Assembly: GCA_947473475.1 (NCBI GenBank)
Contig: CANJBZ010000023.1
Span: forward strand, 1 to 64,000
DNA from: Alphaproteobacteria bacterium
GTDB taxonomy: Bacteria; Pseudomonadota; Alphaproteobacteria; Micropepsales; Micropepsaceae
DNA: 64,000 nt
Direction of reading: 5' to 3'
This document shows positions 26,547-34,584 of the stretch, piece by piece. The notes beneath the pieces are model-generated. The model had not been told where the DNA came from. It saw only the letters and a list, made by a program, of their open reading frames with translations, and ran no database searches. Made by a program: the position numbers and the translations under genes. Every line of letters starts with the position of its first letter. The stretch's first letter is position 1.

Positions 26547-27368
26547 CTAATTTCTGGCTAAATCAGATGGGGTAGGACCTATTTCTGGATCAAGTTTCTG
26601 CTTTTCAGCGCGCAAACGCAGAGCCTGCCCGAAAGCGGTGAAGATCGCGGTGCTTACCGGATTTTCCGCATGCCGCCATTCCGGGTGCCACTGCACGCCG
26701 AACAGGAAGGCATTCGCGTCTTCCATGCTGACCGCTTCGATCGCGCCGTCGGGTGCTTCGGCTTCCACCCGCAATCGGGCAGCCAGACGGTCAACGCCCT
26801 GGCCGTGCAGCGAATTGACCTGAACCGTCGTGCCCGCGAGGCCGGGCGCCATCCCCGCAAACATACCATTCGGAACGATCCGCACGGCATGCGCCGGCCC
26901 GTATTGCTCCTCAACGCTGTCTTTCTGATTTCCCGTGCGGTGATCCGCGAACCCGTTCACTTCGTGCAGGTGCTGATGCAGGGTGCCGCCAAAGGCGACG
27001 TTCAACTCCTGAAAGCCGCGGCAGATACATAAAAAGGGTACACCCGCTGCTTCCGCGGCGCGCATCAGCGGCAGGGAGGTTGCGTCCCGTGCCTCATCCA
27101 GCAGCGTATGCCGTCGGGGCGGTTCACCGCCATAACGGTGGGGCGCCACATTGGACGTCGATCCGGTAAAGAGCAGTCCGTCCACACCCGCCAGAATCGC
27201 CTCTGCGTCCAAGGGCGGTGAGAGAACCGGAATGAGCAGGGGTAGTGCGCCCGATCCCTCGCGCACGGCGTCGATGTATTTTTCGCCCACCATGTGGAAG
27301 GCGTGATCGCCCACGCGCTTGCGGTCGCAGACAATGCCGACGATGGGAAGGCGTGTGGTCATAAGCAT
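26547..27368 (-). CDS. puuD: Gamma-glutamyl-GABA hydrolase (PuuD-type class I glutamine amidotransferase)
   Basis: A 273-residue peptidase C26 enzyme. The nucleophile Cys is in LCICRGFQELN, the His-Glu pair is in GVQWHPEW, and the substrate-side motif GLLFTGSTSNVAPHRYGG matches PuuD. It releases GABA from gamma-glutamyl-GABA in the glutamylated putrescine pathway. The other puu genes are absent nearby, but a SpuC-like aminotransferase lies 2 kb away on the same strand, separated by the EAL gene. A second in-frame ATG at 27362 is equally likely as the start. Confidence 0.87.
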   Translation of the reverse strand: MLMTTRLPIVGIVCDRKRVGDHAFHMVGEKYIDAVREGSGALPLLIPVLSPPLDAEAILAGVDGLLFTGSTSNVAPHRYGGEPPRRHTLLDEARDATSLPLMRAAEAAGVPFLCICRGFQELNVAFGGTLHQHLHEVNGFADHRTGNQKDSVEEQYGPAHAVRIVPNGMFAGMAPGLAGTTVQVNSLHGQGVDRLAARLRVEAEAPDGAIEAVSMEDANAFLFGVQWHPEWRHAENPVSTAIFTAFGQALRLRAEKQKLDPEIGPTPSDLARN

Positions 27369-27408
27369 GACTGTAGAGCCGCATCGGAAAGGGCGGCAAG
27401 GCGGCGAT

Positions 27409-28083
27409 TCACCGCCCGTTGCGCTTGAACAGGCTTAAATCCCTGATGACGAAGAGGGCTGCCGGGATGTCGGCGACTTGCCGCATTTCGGTGACCACCA
27501 AGGTCGTCCGCGCCCCCTGTGCGTCGACGACCTGCCACTGCCGCAGTTCAAGATTGCCGCCGGAATCGGCCAGCGTCAGCGTGATGCTGCCGGTTGCAGG
27601 GCCGGACGCTTCGCGTGCCGTAACGGAGACGGCCCCCGCTTCGCGTTTAATGGCGCTGACGCGCGGGTCGAGCGACAAGTCCATATTGTCGCTGAGCAGC
27701 AGGCGTAAGGGCGAGGTTGTGATCGGATAGCGATCGGTTGTCTTGAGGTCGCTGTTTTCCACCGCCAGCGTTGTGCCGTCCGCGACCACGATATTGGGAT
27801 TGGGTTTCTGATATTCGAACCGCACGCGTCCGGGCTTCTTCAGGTAGAACGCGCCCTGTTCGGTCTTGCCGTCGCCATTGACCTGGGTGAATCGTCCCTG
27901 CACGCTTTTCAGCGCGTTGAGATAGGTAGAGACGCGCTTCAAATCGGCCCGCTCGCTATCCGAGAAGCTGGGGCGGATGGTAGGCGCTGCCAGTTCTTTG
28001 GACGGCGCCGCAGCGTACAAAGAAACGGGAATGGCAGCCACCAAGGCTGCCGCAAAAATCGAAGAAAGACACACGTGGCGCAT
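27409..28083 (-). CDS. lolA: Outer-membrane lipoprotein carrier LolA
   Basis: A 224-residue periplasmic chaperone with a signal peptide (1-23, ending YAA) and the LolA fold (LNALKSVQGRFTQV, GAFYLKKPGRVRFEYQKPNPNIVVADG, then SPLRLLLSD). It carries lipoproteins from LolCDE to the outer membrane. The start at 28083 has AAGGG at 5 nt spacing, while a start at 28128 would add 15 residues before the signal peptide. It is divergent from gpsA, sharing a 118-bp control region. Confidence 0.9.
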   Translation of the reverse strand: MRHVCLSSIFAAALVAAIPVSLYAAAPSKELAAPTIRPSFSDSERADLKRVSTYLNALKSVQGRFTQVNGDGKTEQGAFYLKKPGRVRFEYQKPNPNIVVADGTTLAVENSDLKTTDRYPITTSPLRLLLSDNMDLSLDPRVSAIKREAGAVSVTAREASGPATGSITLTLADSGGNLELRQWQVVDAQGARTTLVVTEMRQVADIPAALFVIRDLSLFKRNGR

Positions 28084-28151
28084 GTTGCCCTTGTAGAAAA
28101 TCTTTATGGCGGAAAGAAGTGGCGGCATGATGTGCTCCGCTGCGGCCCCGA

Positions 28152-28179
28152 TTGGGCTATCTGGCTCACGCCCTATAAT
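28152..28179 (+). promoter_or_regulatory. Promoter of gpsA
   Basis: -35-like TTGGGC (28152-28157), 16-bp spacer, consensus -10 TATAAT (28174-28179). Predicted start near 28186, about 16 nt before the gpsA ATG. Confidence 0.6.
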
Positions 28180-28201
28180 TCACAGGATTAAGCCCCGTTC
28201 C

Positions 28202-29227
28202 ATGGCTCCTTTGTCAAATGACGAACGCAATCGCTCTGCCGCCCACGCCTCCATCGGGGTCATTGGCGCCGGGGCTTGGGGGACGGCCCTTGCCATCGTT
28301 GCGGCGGGGAATGCGCAAAAGGTTCTTCTGTGGGCGCGCGAACCCGAAGTGGTCGAGAGTGTTTCGGCACGCCGTGAGAACAGTCAGTTCATGCCCGGCG
28401 TCCGTCTTCCCGAAGCGATCCAAGCGACGGCCGCGCTGAGCGATATCGGGGACGCGGATGCGCTGCTGCTGGTGACACCGGCGCAGCACATGCGCGCGAC
28501 GCTTGCCGGGCTGCGCGGATTTGTGAAGCCTCATACGCCGGTCATCATCTGCGCCAAGGGCATCGAGACCGGCAGCGGCTTGCTGCTGAACGAAGTGCTG
28601 GAAGAGGCGCTGCCGCAGGCGGAGCCCGCCATCCTGTCCGGCCCCTCCTTTGCCCGAGACGTCGCCCGGGGTTTGCCGACCGCGGTGACGATCGCGGCCC
28701 GTGAAAGCGTGGCTGTGCGCTTGCAGGCAAGCCTCAGCCAGAGCTGGTTCCGGCCCTATGTCAGCGAGGACGTGCGGGGTGTGGCGTTGGGCGGGGCCGC
28801 CAAAAATGTGTACGCGATCGCCTGCGGCATGGTCGAAGGCGCTGGGTTTGGCGAAAGCGCCAGGGCAGCGGTCATCTCCCGCGGCTTTGCCGAACTGCTG
28901 CGGCTGGGGGCTGTTCTAGGAGCGCGCAGCGAAACGCTGATGGGTCTGTCCGGTCTCGGCGATCTGGTGCTGACGGCAACCAGCATGAGCTCGCGCAATT
29001 TCTCGCTCGGCGTGGCGCTCGGCAAAGGAGCGCGCCTGGACGAAGCATCCGGGCCGGGCCGTCCGCTGGCCGAAGGTGCGGCGACCGCGCCCGCTCTGGT
29101 CGCGCGCGCCAGCCGGCACGGGATTGAGCTTCCCATCGCGGAAGCTGTCGCCGATGTTCTTGCGGGCCGCCTGCAGGTGCGCGAGGCCGCCGAACGGCTG
29201 CTGTCGCGCCCGCTTAAATCGGAGTGA
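28202..29227 (+). CDS. gpsA: NAD(P)-dependent glycerol-3-phosphate dehydrogenase GpsA
   Basis: A 341-residue enzyme with the Rossmann motif GAGAWGTALA near residue 20, CAKGIE, GPSFARDVARGLPTAV, the catalytic Lys in GAAKNVYAIACGMVEG and GLSGLGDLVLT. It makes sn-glycerol 3-phosphate for phospholipids from dihydroxyacetone phosphate. I use ATG 28202 because an upstream frame start (28106) lies before the promoter. Downstream EVE and Rieske genes follow with little or no gap. Confidence 0.96.
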   Translation: MAPLSNDERNRSAAHASIGVIGAGAWGTALAIVAAGNAQKVLLWAREPEVVESVSARRENSQFMPGVRLPEAIQATAALSDIGDADALLLVTPAQHMRATLAGLRGFVKPHTPVIICAKGIETGSGLLLNEVLEEALPQAEPAILSGPSFARDVARGLPTAVTIAARESVAVRLQASLSQSWFRPYVSEDVRGVALGGAAKNVYAIACGMVEGAGFGESARAAVISRGFAELLRLGAVLGARSETLMGLSGLGDLVLTATSMSSRNFSLGVALGKGARLDEASGPGRPLAEGAATAPALVARASRHGIELPIAEAVADVLAGRLQVREAAERLLSRPLKSE

Positions 29228-29232
29228 AACCC

Positions 29233-29646
29233 ATGGCCTATTGGCTATTCAAAACGGAACCCGACACCTTCTCCTGGGACATGCAAAAGAAGCGGGGCGC
29301 CAAGGGCGAGCCGTGGAGCGGCGTGCGCAACTGGCAGGCCGCGCGCAACATGAAAGAGATGAAGAAGGGCGATCTGGGATTTTTCTATCACACGGGCGAT
29401 GAGAGACAGGTCGTCGGTATCGTCGAAGTGATCGGCGAATACCGTCCCGACCCGACAGACGAAACGGGCCGCTTCGGCCTGGTCGACGTGAAAATGGTGA
29501 AAGATGTGCCCAAGCCTGTGACACTGGCCACGATCAAGGCCGATACGGCCTTCGCCGATATGGTGCTGGTGAAAAATTCCCGTCTCTCCGTGCAGCCGGT
29601 GACGGCGGAGGAATGGAAACGCATCTGTAAGATGGGTGGTCTTTGA
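29233..29646 (+). CDS. EVE-domain protein
   Basis: A 137-residue protein that is a single EVE domain (MAYWLFKTEPDTFSWD, WSGVRNWQAARNM, GDLGFFYHTGDERQVVGI and the C-terminal PVTAEEWKRI). EVE is related to PUA and YTH folds, which bind modified bases in DNA or RNA. The function of stand-alone bacterial EVE proteins is not firmly known. ATG 29233 has GGAG 8 nt upstream; a GTG at 29224 would overlap gpsA. gpsA-EVE adjacency is common in alphaproteobacteria. Confidence 0.9.
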   Translation: MAYWLFKTEPDTFSWDMQKKRGAKGEPWSGVRNWQAARNMKEMKKGDLGFFYHTGDERQVVGIVEVIGEYRPDPTDETGRFGLVDVKMVKDVPKPVTLATIKADTAFADMVLVKNSRLSVQPVTAEEWKRICKMGGL

Positions 29647-30029
29647 GCGAGATTTTCCTCTGCCGCGCCGAACAGCTTGAAGAACCCGGCACCTGGAACA
29701 CTGTGCTGACCGAGGATGGCGAGGAGCTGGACATCGTCGTTGTACAGACGAATGGCGCGCGCCACGCTTACATCAATTCCTGCCCGCACCAGTTCATCCC
29801 GCTGGAGACGTTTCCCAACCATTTCCTGACCGAAGACAAACAGTTCCTGGTCTGCTCCGGCCACGGCGCGCGTTTCGAATTGGCAACCGGCGCGTGTTAC
29901 AGCGGCCCATGCCGCGGCAGGGAGCTGGATCGTCTAAAGATTGAAGAACGCGACGGCGCGATTTACCTCGCCGAAGAACTCTCACCCGGCATCATCGCCC
30001 GCAACAAGCGCATGAGCCGGCGTTGGTGA
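29643..30029 (+). CDS. Rieske [2Fe-2S] domain protein
   Basis: A 128-residue single-domain Rieske protein. Cluster ligands are CPH (about 46-48) and CSGHG (about 70-74), i.e. C-x-H...C-x2-H. It resembles ferredoxin subunits of dioxygenases (NirD/BphF type) rather than bc1 Rieske proteins, as there is no membrane anchor. The start is a TTG that overlaps the EVE stop (TTGA), so translation is coupled. Its redox partner is unknown. Confidence 0.85.
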   Translation: MSEIFLCRAEQLEEPGTWNTVLTEDGEELDIVVVQTNGARHAYINSCPHQFIPLETFPNHFLTEDKQFLVCSGHGARFELATGACYSGPCRGRELDRLKIEERDGAIYLAEELSPGIIARNKRMSRRW

Positions 30030-30142
30030 TGAGCCACTTCTAGATTTCCGCGGACAAAAATTCTGGTGTCATCCTTCACTTTCAGGATGGCCTCGAATGT
30101 GTGCCCGAATTACAGTAGATCAAAACGTGAACAGGGGCGGCC

Positions 30143-31402
30143 ATGCGCAAGAATTGCAGGGTGACATGCGGGCTTCTGACGGCGGCGCTTATGGTGCTTC
30201 CGTCGCTTGTTGAGGGCGCGCAGCAGCCTCCGCCTTTGCCGCCCATTCGCGAGTTCGATATTGCCACCGTCGAGCGGCTCGGGCGGGCGATTTACGAACA
30301 GGATCAATTCGCTTGGATGGCGAGCGACGTTGCGGTCGCCAAACGCGGCGGCGGGCAGATCCTTGAGCGCGATGGGCTGCGCGGTTGGATCACGGAGCGT
30401 CGCGACGGAAAGGATGTGGTCCGCTTTATTCGCCTCGGGGCCGATGGACCGGAAGCCCTGTACGATGTGACCTTCGCGCAAGGCGCTGAGCCCGTCTTCA
30501 CCACACCAACCGATCGCAAGCTCAGCGAAAGCGAACTTGGGCAATACAATGCGCGAATGCTGGCGTTGGCGAGCATCCCGCGCGCATGTACCGACCGTCG
30601 CAATTCGGTGGCCTTGAAGGATCCGGAGGGCGATGGCTGGCTCGTTTGGGCGCTCGCCTCGACGACCGATCCCGATCTGATCGTTTTGCGGGGTCATTAC
30701 CGGTTCACCATCTCCGCCGACGGCAAAACCATTCGTGCAATCGACGCGCTGTCGGCAAGCTGCGATCAGATCAGCCGGAAGAAAAGGGCCAAGGATATGC
30801 CGCCCGACGCCGAACCTGCGGGATTGCTTTCGTCTGACATTGTTTCCCTGACACCTGCCGAAACCTACGTGTTTGCGAGTTTGAGTTATGACGTACTCAT
30901 TCACGTCGGCACCGAAGACGGCAATACATGGCGAGTCGATGGGGATCACGTGTCAGCCGTCGATCAGGGGGCGCCGGGCGAGGATGGCTCTACGGCGCGG
31001 TTTATGGCGGGGGAACGGGAGGTTTGTGGGCTGATCACATCCAAGCTGAATGAAACGCCGAAACGCTACTATGTCGCCAACGGCGCCACGCACGTCATTT
31101 CTATTACCGAGACTGCGGAAAAATATCCTGCCCTGGCGGAGCCCGGCTTTAAAGCCGAAGCACTGGCCTGCACCCGCCAGGATATTGTCCCTTCGCCGAA
31201 CGATTACAAAGTGCTTGCCGCGGGTCTGAGTCTGAACATCCTCGATAAGGGGGCCGGCCATCCGGAACGCTCCGGCACGCTCGAATTGGTGGACGGTAAG
31301 GCCCGGTTCAACGTGAAGGGCGCACCTCTCACGGATGATTTGCCGGTTCGGGTGAACGCGCGACTCGAGGCGTTTCAGAAAGCCCTTCAAGCCGTGCGGT
31401 AG
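30143..31402 (+). CDS. Secreted protein of unknown function (419 aa)
   Basis: There is an N-terminal signal peptide (about 1-26, ending VEGAQQ) followed by a roughly 390-residue soluble region with no family I recognise. Features include a four-to-six Cys content (near 149, 208, 295, 339), acidic loops and a final beta-rich segment (GTLELVDGKARFNVKGA). It is preceded by a 113-bp gap, so it is probably a separate transcript. It is likely periplasmic, and codon use is like its neighbours. Confidence 0.75.
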   Translation: MRKNCRVTCGLLTAALMVLPSLVEGAQQPPPLPPIREFDIATVERLGRAIYEQDQFAWMASDVAVAKRGGGQILERDGLRGWITERRDGKDVVRFIRLGADGPEALYDVTFAQGAEPVFTTPTDRKLSESELGQYNARMLALASIPRACTDRRNSVALKDPEGDGWLVWALASTTDPDLIVLRGHYRFTISADGKTIRAIDALSASCDQISRKKRAKDMPPDAEPAGLLSSDIVSLTPAETYVFASLSYDVLIHVGTEDGNTWRVDGDHVSAVDQGAPGEDGSTARFMAGEREVCGLITSKLNETPKRYYVANGATHVISITETAEKYPALAEPGFKAEALACTRQDIVPSPNDYKVLAAGLSLNILDKGAGHPERSGTLELVDGKARFNVKGAPLTDDLPVRVNARLEAFQKALQAVR

Positions 31403-31409
31403 CTGAACG

Positions 31410-31826
31410 TCATGCAGACGGGTGCTGAAACAGTTGGAGCCCAGGATAAGCGGAAAATGCGGCGTCCCTCGTCATAATTGTTCGGCCCGTGACAATCGCC
31501 TGCGCAATCAGAAGCCGGTCGAAAGGATCGCGGTGGATCAGCGGAAGCTGGCGTATGTATTCGGCTTCGGGTGCGGCAATGGGAATAATTGGAATTTCGA
31601 GCGATTGGGCGGCGCGCTCAAAGTGATCGGCCGGGATCGGGTTTTTCCTCCCTGGTGCCGAAAGAAGCCCTTTTGCAATCTTGATCGACAATTCCCAGAT
31701 CGAAACAACACTCACGCTGACATCGCGTGAAGGATCGGAAAGGATGGCATGCTCCGCCGGGGTGAGCTGTTCCGGAGCCTCAATTGCCCAAAGAAAAATA
31801 TGGCTGTCGATCAGGAACCGGGCCAC
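31410..31826 (-). CDS. PIN-domain toxin of a type II toxin-antitoxin pair
   Basis: A 138-residue PIN protein with the acidic residues of the nuclease site: D7 in LIDSHIFLW, E44 in SIWELSIK, and the D-R-L-L-I-A-Q-A helix. It matches the VapC-like subgroup usually paired with Phd/YefM antitoxins. It is expected to cut RNA when the antitoxin is lost. Its start overlaps the antitoxin gene by 16 bp, the normal order (antitoxin first). Confidence 0.88.
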   Translation of the reverse strand: MARFLIDSHIFLWAIEAPEQLTPAEHAILSDPSRDVSVSVVSIWELSIKIAKGLLSAPGRKNPIPADHFERAAQSLEIPIIPIAAPEAEYIRQLPLIHRDPFDRLLIAQAIVTGRTIMTRDAAFSAYPGLQLFQHPSA

Positions 31827-32071
31827 AGATTGCTGTCCTCGAAATCACGTGCAATTTCCGCGTCCGCGATCTCACGGGGGACAACTTCGATAAGCCCGAT
31901 GCGGGAAGCGCCCAGCTTCCGTTTTTTTAAGCGCGACGTCATTGCAAGCGGAACCAACCGCGCGACCGGCCTATCGTTTTTCGCGATGATGATCTCGTTG
32001 CCCTTTGCCGCCTCTTCCACGAGTTCGGAAAGGTGCGTCTTGGCTTCGTAGAGGTTTACCTGTTTGCTCAT
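31811..32071 (-). CDS. Phd/YefM-type antitoxin
   Basis: An 86-residue protein with the Phd/YefM DNA-binding N-terminus MSKQVNLYEAKTHLSELVEEAAKGNEIIIAKNDRPVARLVP and an acidic C-terminal tail (DAEIARDFEDSNLW) expected to wrap the toxin. ATG 32071 is chosen over a start at 32188 that would translate the operator. A perfect 29-bp palindrome 22 bp upstream is the likely operator for autoregulation. Confidence 0.9.
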   Translation of the reverse strand: MSKQVNLYEAKTHLSELVEEAAKGNEIIIAKNDRPVARLVPLAMTSRLKKRKLGASRIGLIEVVPREIADAEIARDFEDSNLWPGS

Positions 32072-32092
32072 GCCAACAATGTAGTAGGAACG

Positions 32093-32121
32093 CAGAAGTT
32101 GGTCAAGTTGACCAACTTCTG
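32093..32121. promoter_or_regulatory. 29-bp perfect palindrome, toxin-antitoxin operator
   Basis: CAGAAGTTGGTCAA-G-TTGACCAACTTCTG, 14-bp perfect arms about one central base. It fills the 52-bp gap between the fliP stop and the antitoxin start. Autoregulation through an upstream palindrome is normal for Phd-type modules. It could also form a hairpin that ends fliO-fliP transcripts, although no T-run follows. Confidence 0.7.
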
Positions 32122-32123
32122 AT

Positions 32124-32933
32124 CTACTGTGGTGTGACGCCCATCCCATAGCTCGCCACCAGAGAACCTGCGACCAGGCGCCAGCCATCGACCAGCACGA
32201 AAAAGATCAGCTTGAAGGGCAGCGAAATCACGATCGGCGGCAGCATCATCATGCCCATGGACATAAGAATAGACGCAACGGCCATGTCGATGATGAGAAA
32301 GGGAACGAACAGCAGAAACCCGATCTCGAAAGCGCGCTTCAGCTCAGACAGCATGAACGCCGGAACGATGGCCTGAATCGGTGCGCCTTCCACCGTCTGC
32401 GGCATCGGCACTTTCGCCATATCGACGAACAAGGACAGGTCCTCCTTTCGCGTATGTGCCGCCATGAATTTCTTAATCGGTGTTTCGGCCCGCTCCAGCG
32501 CCACATCGGTGGTGATCTGCTGCGCGGCGAGCGGCTGCATTGCATTTTGATAGATGTCGGTAATGGTCGGCGACATCACAAAAAACGTCAGAAACAGCGC
32601 CAGACTCACAATCACGCTGTTGGGCGGGCTCTGCTGAACGCCGATGGCCGTGCGCAATAGCGACAGCACCACGACGATGCGCGTGAAGCACGTCATCATG
32701 ATAAGGATGGACGGGGCCAGGGACAAAATAGTCACCAGTCCGACAATCTGCATCAGGCGCTCGGTCATCTGACCGCCGCCGGTCAGGTCCAGCGTCAATC
32801 CCTGTCCCACAGCCGCAGCGGCAGAAGCTGCCGCGCCCGCTTGTGCCGCCAGCGCGGCCGACGGCAACAGCACCGCCGCAATTAAAAGCACGCTGCGGGT
32901 CAGCCACAGCATCGAACCACGCGACACGCTCAT
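32124..32933 (-). CDS. fliP: Flagellar export gate protein FliP
   Basis: About 269 residues. It has a signal peptide (residues 8-30) and four membrane segments with the FliP signatures LAPSILIMMTCFTRIVVVLSLLR, QQSPPNSVIVSLALFLTFFVMSP, FMLSELKRAFEIGFLLFVPFLIIDMAVASIL and MMMLPPIVISLPFKLIFFVLVDGW. FliP forms the core of the FliPQR export gate. The start (ATG 32933) overlaps the fliO stop by 4 bp; the second Met (32912) is possible. It is followed directly by the toxin-antitoxin operator. Confidence 0.95.
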   Translation of the reverse strand: MSVSRGSMLWLTRSVLLIAAVLLPSAALAAQAGAAASAAAAVGQGLTLDLTGGGQMTERLMQIVGLVTILSLAPSILIMMTCFTRIVVVLSLLRTAIGVQQSPPNSVIVSLALFLTFFVMSPTITDIYQNAMQPLAAQQITTDVALERAETPIKKFMAAHTRKEDLSLFVDMAKVPMPQTVEGAPIQAIVPAFMLSELKRAFEIGFLLFVPFLIIDMAVASILMSMGMMMLPPIVISLPFKLIFFVLVDGWRLVAGSLVASYGMGVTPQ

Positions 32934-33205
32934 GCCAAAATATCCGTCCGTTTGCCCGGCGTGCTGGAAAGCACGGTGGCGCCTTGTGGCGCGGTGACGA
33001 GAACATGCTCTGTGCCATCGCAGCGCACGATGAAGAGGCGGTGGTTCTTTCCCAGCATGAGCGTCTCGATGACGGTCAAACGCCGTCCTGACCCACCGGC
33101 AATTCCGGGCAGCCCGTAGCGCCGGACCGCCAGTCCTGCGCCGCCGACCAGCGCCAGCACCAAAGCAAGCGCGCCGAAATAGCGAAGGGCGTCCAAGACA
33201 TCCAT
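32930..33205 (-). CDS. fliO: Flagellar biosynthesis protein FliO
   Basis: About 91 residues with one membrane helix (about 6-26, YFGALALVLALVGGAGLAV) followed by a small cytoplasmic domain with the FliO pattern RRLTVIETLMLGKNHRLFIVRCDGTEHVLVT. FliO helps assemble FliP. The start is not certain: ATG 33205 (MDVLDALRYFG) is preferred over 33250. It overlaps fliP by 4 bp and is divergent from flgB. Confidence 0.88.
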   Translation of the reverse strand: MDVLDALRYFGALALVLALVGGAGLAVRRYGLPGIAGGSGRRLTVIETLMLGKNHRLFIVRCDGTEHVLVTAPQGATVLSSTPGKRTDILA

Positions 33206-33299
33206 GAAAAACGCAAACCTTTCCGGGTCTTCCTGGGCGGCCCCCGGCAAATTTCGCCGGGTTACCTGCGGAAGTGAGGCCCATACTCGGTTTGCATGC

Positions 33300-33315
33300 T
33301 TAATCAGGGGTAAAC
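33300..33315. promoter_or_regulatory. CtrA-like box 1, fliO/flgB divergent region
   Basis: TTAA-TCAGGGG-TAAAC: seven of eight consensus bases of TTAA-N7-TTAA with the extra C found in strong sites. It is 94 bp upstream of fliO and 110 bp upstream of flgB, so either direction is possible. Confidence 0.5.
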
Positions 33316-33352
33316 GAACCCGGCAAAATTTTCTTAGTGTTGAATAGGTAAA

Positions 33353-33368
33353 TTAAGACCCCGTTAAA
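33353..33368. promoter_or_regulatory. Perfect CtrA box 2 upstream of flgB
   Basis: TTAA-GACCCCG-TTAAA matches TTAA-N7-TTAA exactly, about 57 bp before the flgB start, where CtrA boxes overlap the -35 region of flagellar class II promoters. The CctrA-activating kinase CckA is encoded at the end of the same gene run. Confidence 0.75.
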
Positions 33369-33424
33369 CATGAGCGCCGATGCTGCCGGATTGAAGGTGA
33401 AATCCTCATCGCAAGGTCTGGGCC

Positions 33425-33826
33425 ATGGACATGAACGGCGTACCGCTTTTCTCGCTTCTCTCGGGGCGCATGTCCTGGCTGTCACATCGCCAATCGCTTC
33501 TCGCCCAAAACGTCGCCAATGCGGACACGCCCAATTACGTGGCGCGGGACATGAAGGCGATGAATTTCGAGCGCATGGTCGCGGGTCAAAGCTCCGGCAA
33601 CAGCCTTTCCCTCACCAATGCGCGCCACATCGCCCCGCTATCGTCTTCGGGCGGCGGCGATGAGGAAGATGCAGTGGGCGAAGGCGGTTCGCCGACGGGC
33701 AATGCCGTCTCCATTGAACAGGAGATGATCAAGCTGTCCGAGACACAAATTCAATATCAGGCCGCGACCAACATCTATCAGAAGGCCGTTAACATGTTCC
33801 GCACCGCACTGGGCGGTCGCGGGTAA
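33425..33826 (+). CDS. flgB: Flagellar proximal rod protein FlgB
   Basis: A 133-residue rod protein with the N-terminal LLSGRMSWLSHRQSLLAQNVANADTPNYVARDMK and the C-terminal axial helix IKLSETQIQYQAATNIYQKAVNMFRTALGGRG. A Gly/Asp-rich segment in the middle (about 75-95) is disordered. First gene of flgB-flgC-fliE-fliQ-fliR-flhB, which continues into cckA. Confidence 0.96.
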   Translation: MDMNGVPLFSLLSGRMSWLSHRQSLLAQNVANADTPNYVARDMKAMNFERMVAGQSSGNSLSLTNARHIAPLSSSGGGDEEDAVGEGGSPTGNAVSIEQEMIKLSETQIQYQAATNIYQKAVNMFRTALGGRG

Positions 33827-33838
33827 AGGAGCCGAGCC

Positions 33839-34249
33839 ATGGATTTCACGACATCTCTGTACATTGCTGCGTCGGGTATGCGCGCTCAATCCGGCCGTAT
33901 GCGGATCATCGCGGAGAACCTGGCCAACGCCGATTCGTCGGCGCCGTCGGCAAATGGCGAGCCCTATCGCCGCCGCATCGCCACCATGTCATCGGAATTC
34001 GACCGGACGCTGAATGCCGACGTCATAAAGCTGAGCGATCCCGTACCCGATCAATCCGAATTCCGGCTGCAATACGACCCAGGCAATCCGGCGGCGGACG
34101 CTCAAGGCTACACCAAACTGCCCAACGTCAACGCGCTCATCGAAATGATGGATATGCGCGAGGCGCAGCGATCCTATGAAGCCAACCTTCAGGTCATGGA
34201 AAGCGCGCGCGCCATGCTCGTCCGCACCGTCGATCTGCTACGCCGCTAG
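33839..34249 (+). CDS. flgC: Flagellar proximal rod protein FlgC
   Basis: A 136-residue rod protein with YIAASGMRAQSGRMRIIAENLANADS at the N-terminus, YTKLPNVNALIEMMDMREAQRSYEANLQVMESARAM at the C-terminus, and a short D1 insertion between. It is preceded by AAAGGAG 5 nt before the ATG and lies 12 bp from flgB. Confidence 0.97.
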   Translation: MDFTTSLYIAASGMRAQSGRMRIIAENLANADSSAPSANGEPYRRRIATMSSEFDRTLNADVIKLSDPVPDQSEFRLQYDPGNPAADAQGYTKLPNVNALIEMMDMREAQRSYEANLQVMESARAMLVRTVDLLRR

Positions 34250-34260
34250 AGGATTAGACC

Positions 34261-34575
34261 ATGGCCATCAGCTTCGTTCCCGCGATGAACGCCTATCAAG
34301 CCGCCTCGCGCTTAGGCGGCGGCGAAGCCGTTGGCTCCGCGGGCGCCATGCAAGGCGCGGGAAGTTTCACCGATGCGCTCGCCAACGCCGCCAAGGGTGC
34401 TGTCAGCACCCTGCAGACAGGCGAGGCCGCAGCCGCGCAAGGCGCCGCCGGACAGGGCGAGATGGTCCATGTGGTCAACGCGGTAACCGCCGCCGAGCTC
34501 ACTTTGGAGACCGTGGTGGCGATCCGCGACAAGGTTATCTCCGCCTATCAAGACATCATCAAAATGCCGATCTGA
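34261..34575 (+). CDS. fliE: Flagellar hook-basal body protein FliE
   Basis: A 104-residue protein. The variable Gly/Ala-rich N-terminus is followed by the conserved FliE region GSFTDALANAAKGAV and the C-terminal helix VVAIRDKVISAYQDIIKMPI. FliE joins the MS-ring and export gate to the rod. Spacing to flgC is 11 bp and to fliQ 9 bp. Confidence 0.93.
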   Translation: MAISFVPAMNAYQAASRLGGGEAVGSAGAMQGAGSFTDALANAAKGAVSTLQTGEAAAAQGAAGQGEMVHVVNAVTAAELTLETVVAIRDKVISAYQDIIKMPI

Positions 34576-34584
34576 GGTTTCAGA

